This document shows, one piece after another, positions 13,346 to 23,876 of a stretch of DNA of 64,000 bases. Source of the stretch: Ophiosphaerella korrae (lineage: Eukaryota; Ascomycota; Dothideomycetes; Pleosporales; Phaeosphaeriaceae). The stretch lies in assembly GCA_028456385.1 (NCBI GenBank), contig JALNQF010000120.1, positions 62,001 to 126,000 on the forward strand. The letters run 5' to 3'. How positions within the stretch are numbered: the stretch's first letter is position 1; the number at the start of each line of letters is the position of its first letter. Under the pieces are notes generated by a model. The model was not told where the DNA came from. It ran no database searches and worked only from the letters and a program-made list of their open reading frames with translations. The translations under genes were made by a program, and so were the position numbers.

Positions 13346-13609
13346 TGTGACGGAGATGATGAGAACGAAAAGAAAAAAGAGGGTGGTTGTTGACGGTCTG
13401 ATGCCGACTGTCAACAGCCTCCTGAAGTTTGGCCGTCGCAGTCAGCCCAGGCACGTTGGGGTCCGGCGCGTCGGCCAAGGCGCCATCAACGGACCGCGGC
13501 AACATTAGTTACGCGAGAAGGTCAGGGTTCTCACCTTTTTCTGAGCTTGACAGCCACCACATACATACAATCCACAATCCACAATCCACAACCCACACAA
13601 TTCACAACC
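13346..13609. promoter_or_regulatory. Shared divergent promoter region of CWH43 and UTP6
   Basis: The 264 bp between the two start codons must contain both promoters and 5' leaders. Just before the UTP6 start lies a short direct repeat of ATCCACA-type units (about 13570-13600). No TATA box is evident. Confidence 0.5.
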
Positions 13610-14983
13610 ATGGCTGGGCCCAGCGATAAGGCTCGCTTCTATCTCGAGCAATCCGCGACTGAGCTGAATGAGCTCCTGCGCAAGAACGTCTTTGCTAGAG
13701 TAGGCCGACCCACGCCCAAACCAGCCTGTTGCTAACAAACCCAGGACGAGGTCAGCTCCATAGCCAAGAAGCGCTCCGACTTCGAGCACATTGTCAACGC
13801 CCGCGGCTCCCATCCCTCCGACTACCTGCGCTACATCGAGTTCGAGAAAAACGTAGACGCGCTCCGCCGCAAGCGCATCAAGCGACTGGGCGTACGCTAC
13901 AAGGGCAGCGGTCAGCGCACTATCTACCTCCTATACAATCGCGCAACTAGGAAGTTCTCGGGCGACCTCACCCTGTGGATGCAGTATATTGACTTTGCGC
14001 GGCGCGACAAGGCGTACAAGCGGCTCAATGACATCTTCACCTCTGTCGCGCGACTACACCCTACCAAACCTGAGATCTGGGTCCATGCTGCAAATTATTT
14101 CATGGACACACAGGCAGATATCACCAATGCGCGCAGCTACATGCAAAGAGGGCTTCGGTTCTGCAAGAAGTCGGATTATCTGTGGCTCGAATACGCCAAG
14201 CTAGAAACTATTTACATTGGCAAGATCGCAGGTCGTAGGAAGATTCTGGGCTTGGACGCGAAAGCCCAGGAGGCAGCGGACGACGACGAAGACATGATAT
14301 CCCTACCTCAAGTCACGGCTGAGGATATTGATCCAAGCTTGCGCCAGGACGATGAGGTAGACGAACTGGCTCTGCAGAACTTGGCCTCGGCCCCATTACT
14401 CACCGGCGCTATTCCGCTTGCCATATTTGATTCAGCTATGAGCCAGTTTGAGGGCAAAGCTAGCGTCGCGGAGAAATTCTTCGCCATGTTCGCTGAATTC
14501 GAGCAACTATCGTGCATCCCACATATATTGCAGCATGTACTGGGCTACTTGCAACTGCGCGCGCCTGAGGCAGTGGAAGCAGCTGTTTGCTCGTTCCGCA
14601 TGCTGTTGTTCGCCAGCAACCCAGTCGACGTAGAATTTCCTCAAGCATTGACGAGCGCGCTCGATGTGATGAGCACGGCTACGCGGCAACACCCAGGCGA
14701 AGTTGCACGACTATCCAAAGTCGCAGTCAGTCATCTGCTATCTCTCCAACGGTTAGCTGCAGATGTGGATGCAGATGCCGTTATACACACGGTCCTTTCA
14801 AAGACACTTCGCAAGTACCTGCGTATGCTTGGCGAGGGGTCTGGCGATAAGATTGTTGATCTGGGCACGGCACTGCAGCGACAAGGCAAGAGAAGCGAGT
14901 CGCAGGCATTGATACGGTTGGGAGTTAAGCTGTTTGGTACAAATCAAGAGCTGCAGCAGCTCTACGTGGCGTTAGATGCTTAA
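13610..14983 (+). CDS. UTP6: U3 snoRNP / SSU processome protein Utp6
   Basis: Two exons, 13610-13699 and 13745-14983 (intron 45 nt, GTAGGC donor, CCCAG acceptor), giving 442 residues; yeast Utp6 is 440. The N-terminus has the family pattern: KARFYLEQSATELNELL, then EVSSIAKKRSDFEHIV, DYLRYIEFE and RKRIKRLGV. HAT-type helical repeats follow, for example WMQYIDFARRDKAYKRLNDI, IWVHAANYFMD and ARSYMQRGLRFC. Utp6 belongs to the UtpB subcomplex of the nucleolar SSU processome that cleaves and folds pre-18S rRNA. A GTCAGC...ACTAG pair at about 13910-13951 looks like an intron, but the sequence between reads as conserved protein (GQRTIYLLYNRATRKF), so I keep it as coding. It is convergent with the release-factor gene, 218 bp apart. 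Confidence 0.94.
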
Positions 14984-15201
14984 GGCATGGGGAAACTTGC
15001 AGCAAACGAATCACTCCAAGAGCAGCAATCCATGTTCTGATAACCGTCTCTTATCCATTTCAACCACAAACATTCTCACCGCCACGGAGCAGAGCACTGC
15101 GCTATCATAATGTTTTGGTCCAGCGTGGTCCACGTCACCTGAATGGGCCAGCCGAGCAGTCACGCTGGAGTCCAAAGGTGGCAAGGCTTCCCCAGACCGC
15201 C

Positions 15202-15984
15202 TCATTCGTCGTTGCCACAGCGGCGTCGCGAACTCTTCCTTGAACTTTGATACTTTTTATTCTGCAGTCGGCGCTCGTTGTCCGATCTTTGGCTGCGTCT
15301 TGTTAGTGCTCCGAGCTCCCGGCTCATCGGGTAGCAGAAGCCGGGACGTACAGATTCTTGACAAGCTGGGATTGTTCCGGGGGCGTTTGATTCGGCACTG
15401 CATGCTTCCCCGCCTCGACCAAGGCGAGGTAGAGGCGTTGATAACAGCTTTGCGCGTTGGCGGCTTGGCTTCGACTATCGTCGGCCTGGATGATGATGGA
15501 GCGAGATTTTGCGGCTACATGACGACTTGCCTCGATTCGAGCATGCAACACGGGGGGCACGTTTTGGAGCAGTGCATCCAGGGGGACTCTCAAAGTAGCC
15601 TTAGAATTGACTCTTTGGTCGTGTTTAGTCAAGCGCGTGTCATGCCAAAAAATTTGCGCTTGTGTCATACTTGTTCACGCTCTGCCCGCCGGGGCCGGAA
15701 GACCTGCTGAAGCTTAATTCGCCAATGCTTTTGAGTAGGGGGATCGCCTGTTCGGCATGCAGATTGGCGAGCCAGCGGCGCGCAGCATTGACGCTATCAT
15801 CAGCTGCGTCTACTGAGGCGTTGCTGGTGCTGGTGCCGCTGGTGCTGGTGCTGCTGGTGCTGTTGGTGCTGCTGATGCTGCCGTAGTGGCATCGTGGAAG
15901 GGACGGAGGGGTTCTTGTCGTGGAAACAAGCGTTGGAAGGGTAGGGATGCGATAACGGAGCGCGTTCCGGGCAAGTGAAATCAT
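15202..15984 (-). CDS. Mitochondrial GGQ release-factor-like peptidyl-tRNA hydrolase (ICT1/Pth4 type)
   Basis: Three exons, 15984-15671, 15612-15352 and 15286-15202 (introns 58 and 65 nt, both phase 2), giving 219 residues. The first 35 residues are rich in Arg, Ser, Thr and Leu and lack acidic residues, a mitochondrial presequence. A Ser/Thr/Asn/Gly low-complexity linker follows, coded by a trinucleotide-like repeat at 15820-15880. Then comes the RF-1 domain core: FSRSSGPGGQSVNK across the first junction into VNSKATLRVPL. The GGQ motif catalyses peptidyl-tRNA ester hydrolysis. The third exon supplies the basic tail (NERRLQNKKYQSSRKSSRRR), which in ICT1/Pth4 enters the empty mRNA channel of stalled mitoribosomes. 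Stopping in exon 2 would lose this tail; the CTAAC branch site and CAAAG acceptor support the third exon. Confidence 0.9.
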
Positions 15985-16596
15985 TGTGTTATAATTATGC
16001 TGTCACGGGCAAGTGGCCTGGACAACGGCGGGCACTGGCAGGGTATCGACTGTACCCACAGTCCACACAGCCCACCCAAGGCTCCATCCGCGCGCACGTG
16101 ACGCGGTTGTGCTAGTCGCCTGCTTCTACTGGCTAGCCAGAATCTACCTGCACCTACTATCGACCCTCCTTCTCCCTCTCTCTCCCTCTCTGCTCTCTAT
16201 CCACCTGCAGCCTGGACACAAGAAACACGACACGGCCACACCACGCATTGTCCTTTGTGCTTGTGTCGAGCCGTTGCTGAGCGGCGCGTCTACCTGTCTG
16301 CTGCCCGCTGCTGGCTGCTTCTAATCACCCTCGCCCTGCCTGCATCCCGACCAGCCCCCGCCATCGCCTCTCACACAGGCGCAACAAAGCCTACTCTCCC
16401 TATCTGTCTCTCCTACTCACCCTCGCGTCTGTCTCTCCGCCCATCTGTCTATTCATGCATGCCTGAGTTGATGAGCTGATTTCTTCCTCGCAACCGCTCG
16501 TCCTCGTCCTCATCCTCACCCTCGCCCTCGCCCCATCCGGCGCACAGCCAAGGGCGATCGCGCCTGCAGTGGCCGGGCCTCCTGTTCATCGCATAC
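15985..16596. promoter_or_regulatory. Divergent promoter region with CT-rich leader
   Basis: About 610 bp separates the release-factor gene from the NAB3-like gene. The right half (16140-16530) is strongly pyrimidine-rich on the plus strand (repeated CTCTCTC, CCCTC and TCTGTCTC runs), a common property of fungal leaders upstream of highly transcribed genes. No TATA box is clear. Confidence 0.5.
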
Positions 16597-18810
16597 ATGA
16601 ACGCCAGCCCCAGCCCGCCCCAGGAAGCAGAACACATCCGCCACCAGCAGCTGACGCCCGAATCGCCGCGCCCGCAGAACGTGCCGTCGCCGGCCAACAT
16701 CCCCATCTTAGAACTGCAGATGGACCCGGACTTCGCTGAGACGTCACTGAGCAATGGCCAGCACCCCGCCCACCACACGCCGACCCAGCACGCGCTTGCC
16801 TCGCCGCCGGCCGCAAACTATCAGATAGGGGGAGCGCAGGGCGCACCACACCCAGGCAACACAACATCAATTCACCCCTTTTCTGCGCACCCTTTTGCCC
16901 ATGAAAATGCGTATCCCTCTGTCTCTGCCACTGCCTCTGCCACTGCCTCTACGCCTGCCCCCGCGACCAGTGTTGACGTCCAAGCCTTGTTGGACTCCTT
17001 GACGCCTGCTGCACACAATCCCCACATGACTCCGCTGGCTGCCACGCTCCCCGCGAGGCCGCCTGCCCAGGACCACCCCGTCACCCACCCCAACTATAGC
17101 CCGACCGATGACATCCGATCCTTCCATCCCCACAGCCAGCAGCCGCCCGCCCAGCCCCTGCCCCAGCCGCGCCCCAACGCCCAGCGCAGTGAGACGCCCG
17201 ACGACGAGGACATCCGCTGGCCACCCGAGACCAACAAGAAGTATGAGGAATTTCTCGACCAGGAGCGCAAGTTTGTCACTGAGGGCCAGTGGGACCAGTT
17301 TCCTGTCGGCTCGCGCCTGTTCATCGGCAACCTGCCCACGGAGAAGGTGACTAAGCGCGACATATTCCACCGCTTCCACCGCCACGGCCGTCTTGCCCAG
17401 ATCTCCATCAAGCAGGCCTACGGCTTCGTCCAATTCCTCGGCGCAGACTCGTGCAGAAAGGCGCTGGATGCCGAACAGGGCCAGGCCGTGCGGGGGAGAA
17501 AGATGCGTAAGTGCTGCCGGCCGCAATGGCACGGGCTGCTGCTGACCAACCACAACAGACCTCGAAATATCCAAGCCCCAAAAGAACTCTCGCAAGGCCG
17601 AAGCCCAGAACAGCGGGGCACGGCGGCGTTCCCGTTCGCCAGACTACACCAGGGGCGGCACCGCAGCTACGCAGCGAGACGGCCGCTTTGCGAACAACGC
17701 CGGCCCAATGTCCCCCAGAGAATGGGATCGGCGCTTCCGCGACAGGGATGACTACCGTCCCATGCGATCGCCGTCACCGCGTGGAGCCCCGCGCGGCATG
17801 AGATCGAGGGACAGGAGTCGCGATAGGTTTGACGGCCGCTATCGCAGTAGATCGCGGTCGCCGCCACGCAGACGCAGGACTAGCCTTTCTCCACGACAAG
17901 ACTACACCGAAGATGACTTGGATCTCCGTCGCAGGCTGCCACACGAAGTGCCTGACATCCAAATCCTGGTCCTCAATGAAAGCATCTCTCGGTATGCTGA
18001 TTCTGTCTTTGTTATGTGGCCAATTCACTAATCACCGATAGGGATTTTGTGCGATACGTCGAGGACATCTTCCGTCAACAGAACCTTCGTAGCAATGTCC
18101 TCATCATGAGTGGTCGTTTTCCCGAGCAGGCTGTTGTTCGGCGCCAGATCATTGAAGGTGTGTTAGCCATTGTTCGTTTGGACTCGTCTGGTTTTATCAA
18201 GGGCAAAGTTAGTATCCAAATCTTTGACCGACGAGGTGGGGCGAACAACGTTCAATTTAACGGTAAGGCCTTTTTTTTTTTCCCACCAAGTCACATGCTA
18301 ATTTGCGTAGAATACGTCGACCTTGACCCCATCACGGCTGCACTCCTCGTCAACAATGCCAAACAGACTCAATCCCAGCCCGTCCAGCCGCCAGCCCCCG
18401 CCTTTGCCTTCAATCGCAACATGCCGAACTTCACCCAACAAACACCCCTTCCCTTCCCCTCGGCGCCTCCCAATCAACCCAATATCTCCAATATCATCAC
18501 CTCTCTAGACTCGGCCAGCCTCTCTCAACTGTTAGCCTCCATGTCTGGCAATAACGTTCCCCAAAACTCGCAGCCGACACCCAACTTCAGCGCAGACCTT
18601 GCACGCCTCCTCGCTCAGGTATCTGGTCCCGCGCAGATTCCTGGATATGGTCAGCAAGCCCCAGCCCAACTACCCCAACTTGGCCACCTTGCATCATTCC
18701 TGGCCAACCAGGCACCCACAACTGCGCCGCCGGTTCAGAGCACGCCCCAGGCTAACGCTGCTCCTGACATGAATGAGATCATGGCCCAACTCGCCCAATA
18801 CCAGCGATGA
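16597..18810 (+). CDS. NAB3-like RRM RNA-binding protein with RS-type linker
   Basis: Four exons, 16597-17506, 17559-17991, 18042-18262 and 18311-18810, giving 687 residues. Residues 1-235 are Pro/Gln/Ala/His-rich and disordered. One RRM spans about residues 240-310, with RNP2 LFIGNLP and RNP1 AYGFVQF. An Arg/Ser/Asp-rich stretch follows (repeats such as RSRDRSRDRFDGRYRSRSRS), then a second folded block (VPDIQILVLNESISR, VRYVEDIFRQQNLRSNVLIMSGRFPE) and a Gln/Pro-rich tail ending MNEIMAQLAQYQR. The RRM sequence and the downstream fold match the fungal proteins annotated as Nab3-like. In yeast Nab3 acts with Nrd1 in termination of non-coding transcripts; that function here is inferred. Intron 3 (48 nt, with a T10 tract) is a multiple of three with no stop, so retention would add 16 residues without breaking the frame. 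Confidence 0.85.
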
Positions 18811-19709
18811 GCAACTTGACCTGGCATACCGGCCATGCTTGAGCCCAATACACACCTCGTACCCATATCCCCACCAACCTAGTAGCAAATGACAGGCTAT
18901 CAAAACCATGAAACTATTGCTTTCCACAAAAAAACGGCGTTCCCTCTCTCTTCCAATTCATCTTTTTCATGGGTCATGCATGTGCTTGGGCGTTTTCCCT
19001 CCTCCTCTTCCTCCTACCTCACTACGCTTTCCTTCTCCCGACCTCATTCATGTTTCTAGCGATTCAGCGATGGTTTTCTTTTTTTATGTACGGTATGGTT
19101 CGGTCTGGTTCGGTCTGGTTCGGTCTGGTTCGGTCTGGGACGGGTATCGGAAGGGTTTGGCGGCTGGTGTATTTTTTTTTCTTGTATGAGATAGATTTCG
19201 GAGTCGGGGATGAGGAACGAGGGAACGGCCTACGTAGTTGCAATGTGTGTAGTGAGGAAGGGAGAATACAGCGTAGAGTACTCGAGAACAGCGAGATGTG
19301 TACCTTTCGACTTGCACATCGGACGAAGGAGAAACGACATCAATAAAAAGAGATTCACAAAACTGCTCGAGACGAGAAAGTGAACTTTTGAACTTTTTTG
19401 CATTGCATAAGGGAGTAGCTAGGGGGATACCTAGCGGGGTCTATAGAAGTACAACGTATGCCTACCGTTGCGTGTCCCAGCCAAAGACAAGAAAGACGCC
19501 ATGGACCATGCATGCATATCGGATGCGAGTCGCCCCCTTCCCACATATCTCGTCATGACGCTTCTGCTCTACTCTCGCCACATCTTTTCGTTTGTTGTCG
19601 TAGCAACGCTCATTCTCCTGCCTCTCGCTCTAGCGCGCTGTTCACCACACCCACATGCACGGCGCGGCGCATCTCCCATTGATTTTTTAAATTCTTAATT
19701 TGTGAATGC
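18811..19709. other. Convergent intergenic space, NAB3-like and eIF3e 3' ends
   Basis: About 900 bp with no convincing gene, holding two 3' UTRs. It is T-rich at 18910-19190 and contains a 10-bp tandem repeat that is listed separately. Confidence 0.5.
19091..19140. repeat. 10-bp tandem repeat, five units
   Basis: Five consecutive copies of a CGGTCTGGTT-like unit. The first differs by CGGTATGGTT, the last by CGGTCTGGGA, and the middle three are identical. It lies in the 3' intergenic region downstream of the NAB3-like gene. Confidence 0.9.
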
Positions 19710-21073
19710 TCATTTCGCAACGGCGGCGCTGAGGACTTGTGTCCGGAAGAAGCCACCCTTTGTCCGTTCGATGACCTGTTGGTAGACTGATTGTGGAGGG
19801 TGGTTCATGATGACGGTGCCAGCCTTGTAGTCGATCTTTGCGTCGACACGCGTGTCGCGGATGAGATTTACTATCCATTTTTCGCCTTCGTCTTGGGAGA
19901 GGCCGAGGCGGGTGGATAGGTCTCTGGCCGGGGCGTTAGATGTGTAATAAAACTAAGGATAGGCAAGACTTACTTGATGTCAATCCTCTGGTGGATCTTG
20001 CAGTAGCTTTCTGAGATGAGATGTCTCGCGGCATCAACAAATTGGTCTGCAGCAGCGAGAAGGAAGAAATCGTTCTTAAGAATCTCCTCGGTCTCGCCTA
20101 GCTTCTTCTGGGCCTCTTCAAAGTCAAAGTCAATGTACAGGGCCTTGATGAAGTCGGTGACAGGGTCGCTGTACTCGTAGCCCTCCTGGCGGACGATACG
20201 GATCAGGTCCTTGAGCTGTTTCTGGTATTGGTTGGAGTTGCGGCCCTTGTTGCGGTTGGTGATGACGGCAGCGGCGAGGTAGCGCAGGATCCAAGGGCAG
20301 TTTGTCTGGATGGTGTTGATGTAGGAGGGCGAGAAAAACATGTCGGTAAGGGACTCGCGGGCGGGCTCGTGGTTGAAGAGGGGGAAGAGCGACCAGTGGA
20401 TGAGCCATGTGCGGTGCTGCAGCTGGGCGAGCGGGTTATTGAAGAGGCGGGTGTCGATGGTTTCCTTGAGCTTATTGATCTCCTCCAGGGCCGAGTCCCA
20501 GTTGACAGACAGAATTTCGCAGGCCAGCTTGCCCCAGGTGGCCTCACGCTCCTTGTCGCCGTCGGTGGTCAAGACGCGGAAGCGGTACAGCAGTTCGGCG
20601 GCGTGTGGGTAGACGCCGCAACTGTACTGGAAGGAGCCGAACTCGTACAGCTGGTTGACCATGTCGAGGGTGACGCCGTGAGTATCCTTGAGATAGGCCA
20701 AATTCTGGACTTTGTCAGAGCGCAGATTGGTCACGACGTTCTCGTCGTCGAGCAGGCCCGAGATCTTGCTTGTCTCCTCCTCGAGCTGGTCGCGGCGCCG
20801 CAGCACCTGGTCGCGCTTTTTCTTGTACTCGTCCGGCATGTCGTCGAGGCCGTGGACCTCCTGGTACAACTGACCAACGAAGTCGGTCATGTTGGTGGGC
20901 TTGAGCAGCTCGAGCAGCAGTTTCTTTTGCTCCAGCGGCTGCTCGGCCTCTTCATCAGCGGCGAAATTGAGCAGCGGGTAGATGAGGTGGCGGTCGAGGT
21001 TGGGCATGAGCTTGGGCAGGAGGCTGTACTGCTCTGCCATGTCGACGGCGCCGTCGGTCGCTGGGGCCGCCAT
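19710..21073 (-). CDS. Eukaryotic translation initiation factor 3 subunit E (Int6)
   Basis: Two exons, 21073-19974 and 19923-19710 (50-nt intron, phase 2, GTAAGT donor), giving 437 residues, the usual length for eIF3e. The N-terminus has the eIF3e block ([16 protein letters not shown], then [18 protein letters not shown]). The middle has the helical segment [16 protein letters not shown], and [16 protein letters not shown]. The C-terminal part is the PCI domain, with [20 protein letters not shown] and, across the junction, [20 protein letters not shown]. The PCI domain holds the subunit in the eIF3 scaffold that recruits mRNA to the 40S ribosome. The gene ends [15 protein letters not shown]. 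It diverges from the mL49 gene across only 181 bp. Confidence 0.95.
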
Positions 21074-21254
21074 GGTGGGATGTGGAATGCGATGTGCGAG
21101 ACGCGAGGGTGGAGTGTAGAATTGGTGGTGGTGGTGGGGCAGGGAAAAATGACTGTGCGTAGCGAGGCCCCTGCACCGTCAATTGCGCTAAGCTTTTGGT
21201 GTTGATCGCCTTCTTTTTCACACTGCTCGCTGCTTCTCACCTCCAATCTCCACC
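21074..21254. promoter_or_regulatory. Short divergent promoter, eIF3e and mL49
   Basis: The 181 bp between the two start codons serves both a cytosolic translation factor and a mitochondrial ribosomal protein. It contains a GGTGGTGGTG tract near the eIF3e side (about 21124-21136). Co-regulation of the two translation genes is an inference from the layout. Confidence 0.45.
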
Positions 21255-21851
21255 ATGTCGCCCATACAGCCACTGTTCCGCCGCCTGGAGCCATGCATCA
21301 TCGCCGTTGCCATCACCAGGCCCGCCATCTGCCCTCGCCATGCCCGCTTCTCAACCACTTCTACCCTCCGCCGCCAGAGTGATGAGAACCATGTCATAAG
21401 ACCGCATCCTTGGTCGAACAAGTCAGACCGCGAGCCTACAATAAGAAAATACCCAAGAATACCTCACGCGATAGAGAAAAGGGCCTTGGAAGCGCGGGGC
21501 CGACTAAAACCCGACCCACCGGGCACCACCCCCCAGCACACGGCATACGAAATAAATGAACATGGCAATCTTCATCATGTCATCTATCCTCCGCCCAAAT
21601 ACCACGTCTCACGCTCCGCAACCAACAACCTGCCTGTCTACTCCGACTTCAAGAGCGGCGGCAATCAGAAACTGACCACTATCCGGAACATCACCGGCGA
21701 CATCGCCGCCCTCCAGGAGGAGCTCCTTGTATTTCTCGACAAGGTCGACATGCGCAGTTACGTTTCAATCAATCACGTTACCCAGCAAATCATCGTCAAG
21801 GGTCTATGTGTCTCTCAGCTTAAAACGTTTTTGCGACAGAGGGGCATGTGA
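21255..21851 (+). CDS. IMG2: Mitochondrial large-subunit ribosomal protein mL49 (Img2)
   Basis: A single-exon gene of 198 residues. The N-terminal 40 residues are Arg/Ser/Thr/Ala-rich with almost no acidic residues and contain HARFSTTSTLRRQ, a mitochondrial presequence with a likely cleavage before FSTT. The C-terminal 90 residues are the mL49/Img2 domain: YHVSRSATNNLPVYSDFK, then GNQKLTTIRNITGDI and a terminal segment INHVTQQIIVKG...LKTFLRQRGM. The family is a component of the 54S mitochondrial ribosomal subunit and is needed for integrity of the mitochondrial genome in yeast. The 3' end is about 110 bp from the stop codon of the convergent Cys-rich gene. Confidence 0.92.
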   Translation: MSPIQPLFRRLEPCIIAVAITRPAICPRHARFSTTSTLRRQSDENHVIRPHPWSNKSDREPTIRKYPRIPHAIEKRALEARGRLKPDPPGTTPQHTAYEINEHGNLHHVIYPPPKYHVSRSATNNLPVYSDFKSGGNQKLTTIRNITGDIAALQEELLVFLDKVDMRSYVSINHVTQQIIVKGLCVSQLKTFLRQRGM

Positions 21852-21960
21852 TATTTTAGTTCTTCGTCAAATTCAAGGAAACTTCTCCCCCTTCTACTTT
21901 TGCCTTGTACCATATAAATATTGTTGGCCACATTGCTTTCTTGCGGCATCCATATTATAC

Positions 21961-23748
21961 TTATCCAGATCTTTTAAGAGTCGTGTTGAAGGGGGTCCAG
22001 TCGTATGGCTCTGTTGAATTCTGGCCACAGGCCTTGCAGGCAGTACACTATTTTCATCAGTCACTTATTCTATAACAGCAACCGGATACAAGCCGCCTAC
22101 CTTCTCCCAAGACCACCTGCACGCATAATCACGACAAATGCCATTGCGACCTACCCCTCGATTGGCGCAGTCATCATAGTGGCCCCTACACTCAGCAAGG
22201 CATCTGGGAGGTTGAGGCTTGGGCGAAGTCCAGTCGTCCGGTTTGGCGTTATCCTCGTAACAGGCGTTACAATCTCCACACTATGGCATCATCAATTCGT
22301 AATCTCTTTTGCCATCTGCTAGATTACTCAGTAAGTACTTACTCTGTACTTGTTCGTCACACAGGTCGTGTGAGCACAGAACTTCTCATCTTGTCCACCC
22401 TTGACACAATTGGCCCACTGATCCCGACATTCATACTGGCATACAAGGGCTGAGGCGTTGCGCTTATGTGCAATCCTCGTCCTCTGCTGGCTGAGAGAAC
22501 CAGTACTGGTGGTACTATGACCAGGAAGTAGCGCATTCCCACCTTCAGAGGGAATTGTGATACTGGAAATTGTCGCGGTGGGTGCAACAACACTGGAACT
22601 AGTAGACGAAATCATAGTTGGGCGACAGGACCCGCAATGGCTGCACTAAATATTTATTAGCAGCTGTCAAATTTCGCCTTTACATTTGTTAAAGCGCCGA
22701 CCGTCAAACTTACCTTGTAGCCATAAGTCTCGCATACAAAATTGCGGCAAAAGTACGGCTCTCGCCCCCGTTCAACGCAGCTTTCATGCAATTTTGGACA
22801 CTCAGATTCGCAAGGTGAAGGAGCCACTATTGTCCCATTCTTAGTTATGTCTGTGGCGTTCCAGTTGTCGCCCGGGATGGTCGCAGCAGAGTCAAGATCT
22901 TGACAGAGTTGGCAATCGTTGCACTGTATGCGATCAGTCTAACTTCGCTTTCCTAGGCGGAGTAATGTGGTTGGGCTTACGTTTTTCTTGTTCTCTAGAC
23001 ACATTTCTTGTTTGCAAGCATAGTATCCGTTGCCTCGATTAGCGCATTTTTGCCAGATGTTGAAGCATGATTTCGATGAGCACCCCAAAGTGAAGACATC
23101 ATTTTCGTTTTTGACGAGGTCGATAGTTTTTTTTACTATGGCGGGCCTTGTAGCACTAGAATCCAAATGGTTACAGATGTTACAAGAGCCGCACTATACA
23201 CAATTAGTTTATTGCATCCACACTAGGTGTATATGGTTGGGCAAAGGCCTACTTGTTTGGGGTTTTTATGGCACAGAAGCTCATTGCAAACAGTGTTTGA
23301 TTCCTTGCGATTCTTGCATTCAAGCCATATGTGTTGACATGCGACCGAACATCGGCCTTGTATTTCGGGAACGATAGATGGCAGCTCGTGCTTGACGATA
23401 CTAACGTCTTTAGGAAGAATTGTAGCAGTGATGTCTACCGATTGAGCGTCATAGCCACGACAGGTACTACACGACTTGCACTGTGATACGATCAGTCGCC
23501 ATAAACAGTCTATGCTGAGTAACTTGAGCGCTGGTTTGACTTGCCTTTTCGTTGTCAGTTTTACATAACAGTAGTCGACAGAGATAGGGATCACTTCTGT
23601 GAGCGACGCAGGGATACAATGCAGTCGGACAATCAGTGCGGCATGCAGAGAGGCCAGCCCCGTCAACTTCATCTAAGGCGGATTTCGCCACGACGAAGAT
23701 AAATAGGATCGAGATAGCGAGCATTCTGAGGACGTTCCTCGAGGCCAT
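21961..23748 (-). CDS. Secreted protein with six tandem eight-cysteine domains
   Basis: Seven exons: 23748-23545, 23480-23253, 23193-22981, 22923-22714, 22645-22343, 22280-22101 and 22047-21961, giving 474 residues. All six introns (53-68 nt) are phase 0. Residues 1-22 form a signal peptide (MASRN, then a Leu/Ile/Phe/Val core). Each domain reads C-x3/4-C-x6-C-x9/10-C-x4-C-x5/7, then the intron, then C-x2-C-x2-C at the very start of the next exon; there are six complete copies (48 Cys). Variable spacers of about 20-65 residues separate copies; the longest (exon 5) is Ser/Thr-rich. Exons 3, 4 and 6 share N-R-G or E-R-G before the fourth Cys. Intron 1 uses a GC donor in a perfect AAG|GCAAGT context. 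Exon 6 could be read through to a stop, but splicing adds the last CTACKAC, completing domain six. I do not recognise the family. An extracellular role is inferred. Confidence 0.82.
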
Positions 23749-23866
23749 GTTGATTACGTGTTTGTGGTGAGCAGGAGGGCTTGGTGGTGTGACGCGGTAT
23801 GTGCTGGGTTGAATTGAAGTGTGAAAAAGGGAAAATGAGGAGAGGAGTGCTGAGTGTGGTGAGGAA

Positions 23867-23876
23867 CTATATATCC
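23867..23876 (-). promoter_or_regulatory. TATA box of the eight-cysteine-domain gene
   Basis: On the minus strand the sequence reads ATATATAGTT about 120 bp before the start codon at 23748. It is followed by a pyrimidine-rich leader, a typical fungal arrangement. Confidence 0.55.

Noticed and set aside
13913..13951. Possible 39-nt intron in UTP6 (GTCAGC to ACTAG).
   Set aside because: The segment encodes conserved UTP6 sequence in frame and is shorter than the other introns.
20228..21205. A 325-codon plus-strand frame rich in Val, Leu, Gly and Glu.
   Set aside because: It is antisense to the eIF3e coding exon, whose identity is clear.
22065..22100. Read-through end of the eight-cysteine-domain gene (exon 6 extended to a TAA at 22065).
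   Set aside because: Splicing at 22100 to 22047 instead adds a CxxCxxC that completes the sixth domain, in the same phase as the other five introns.
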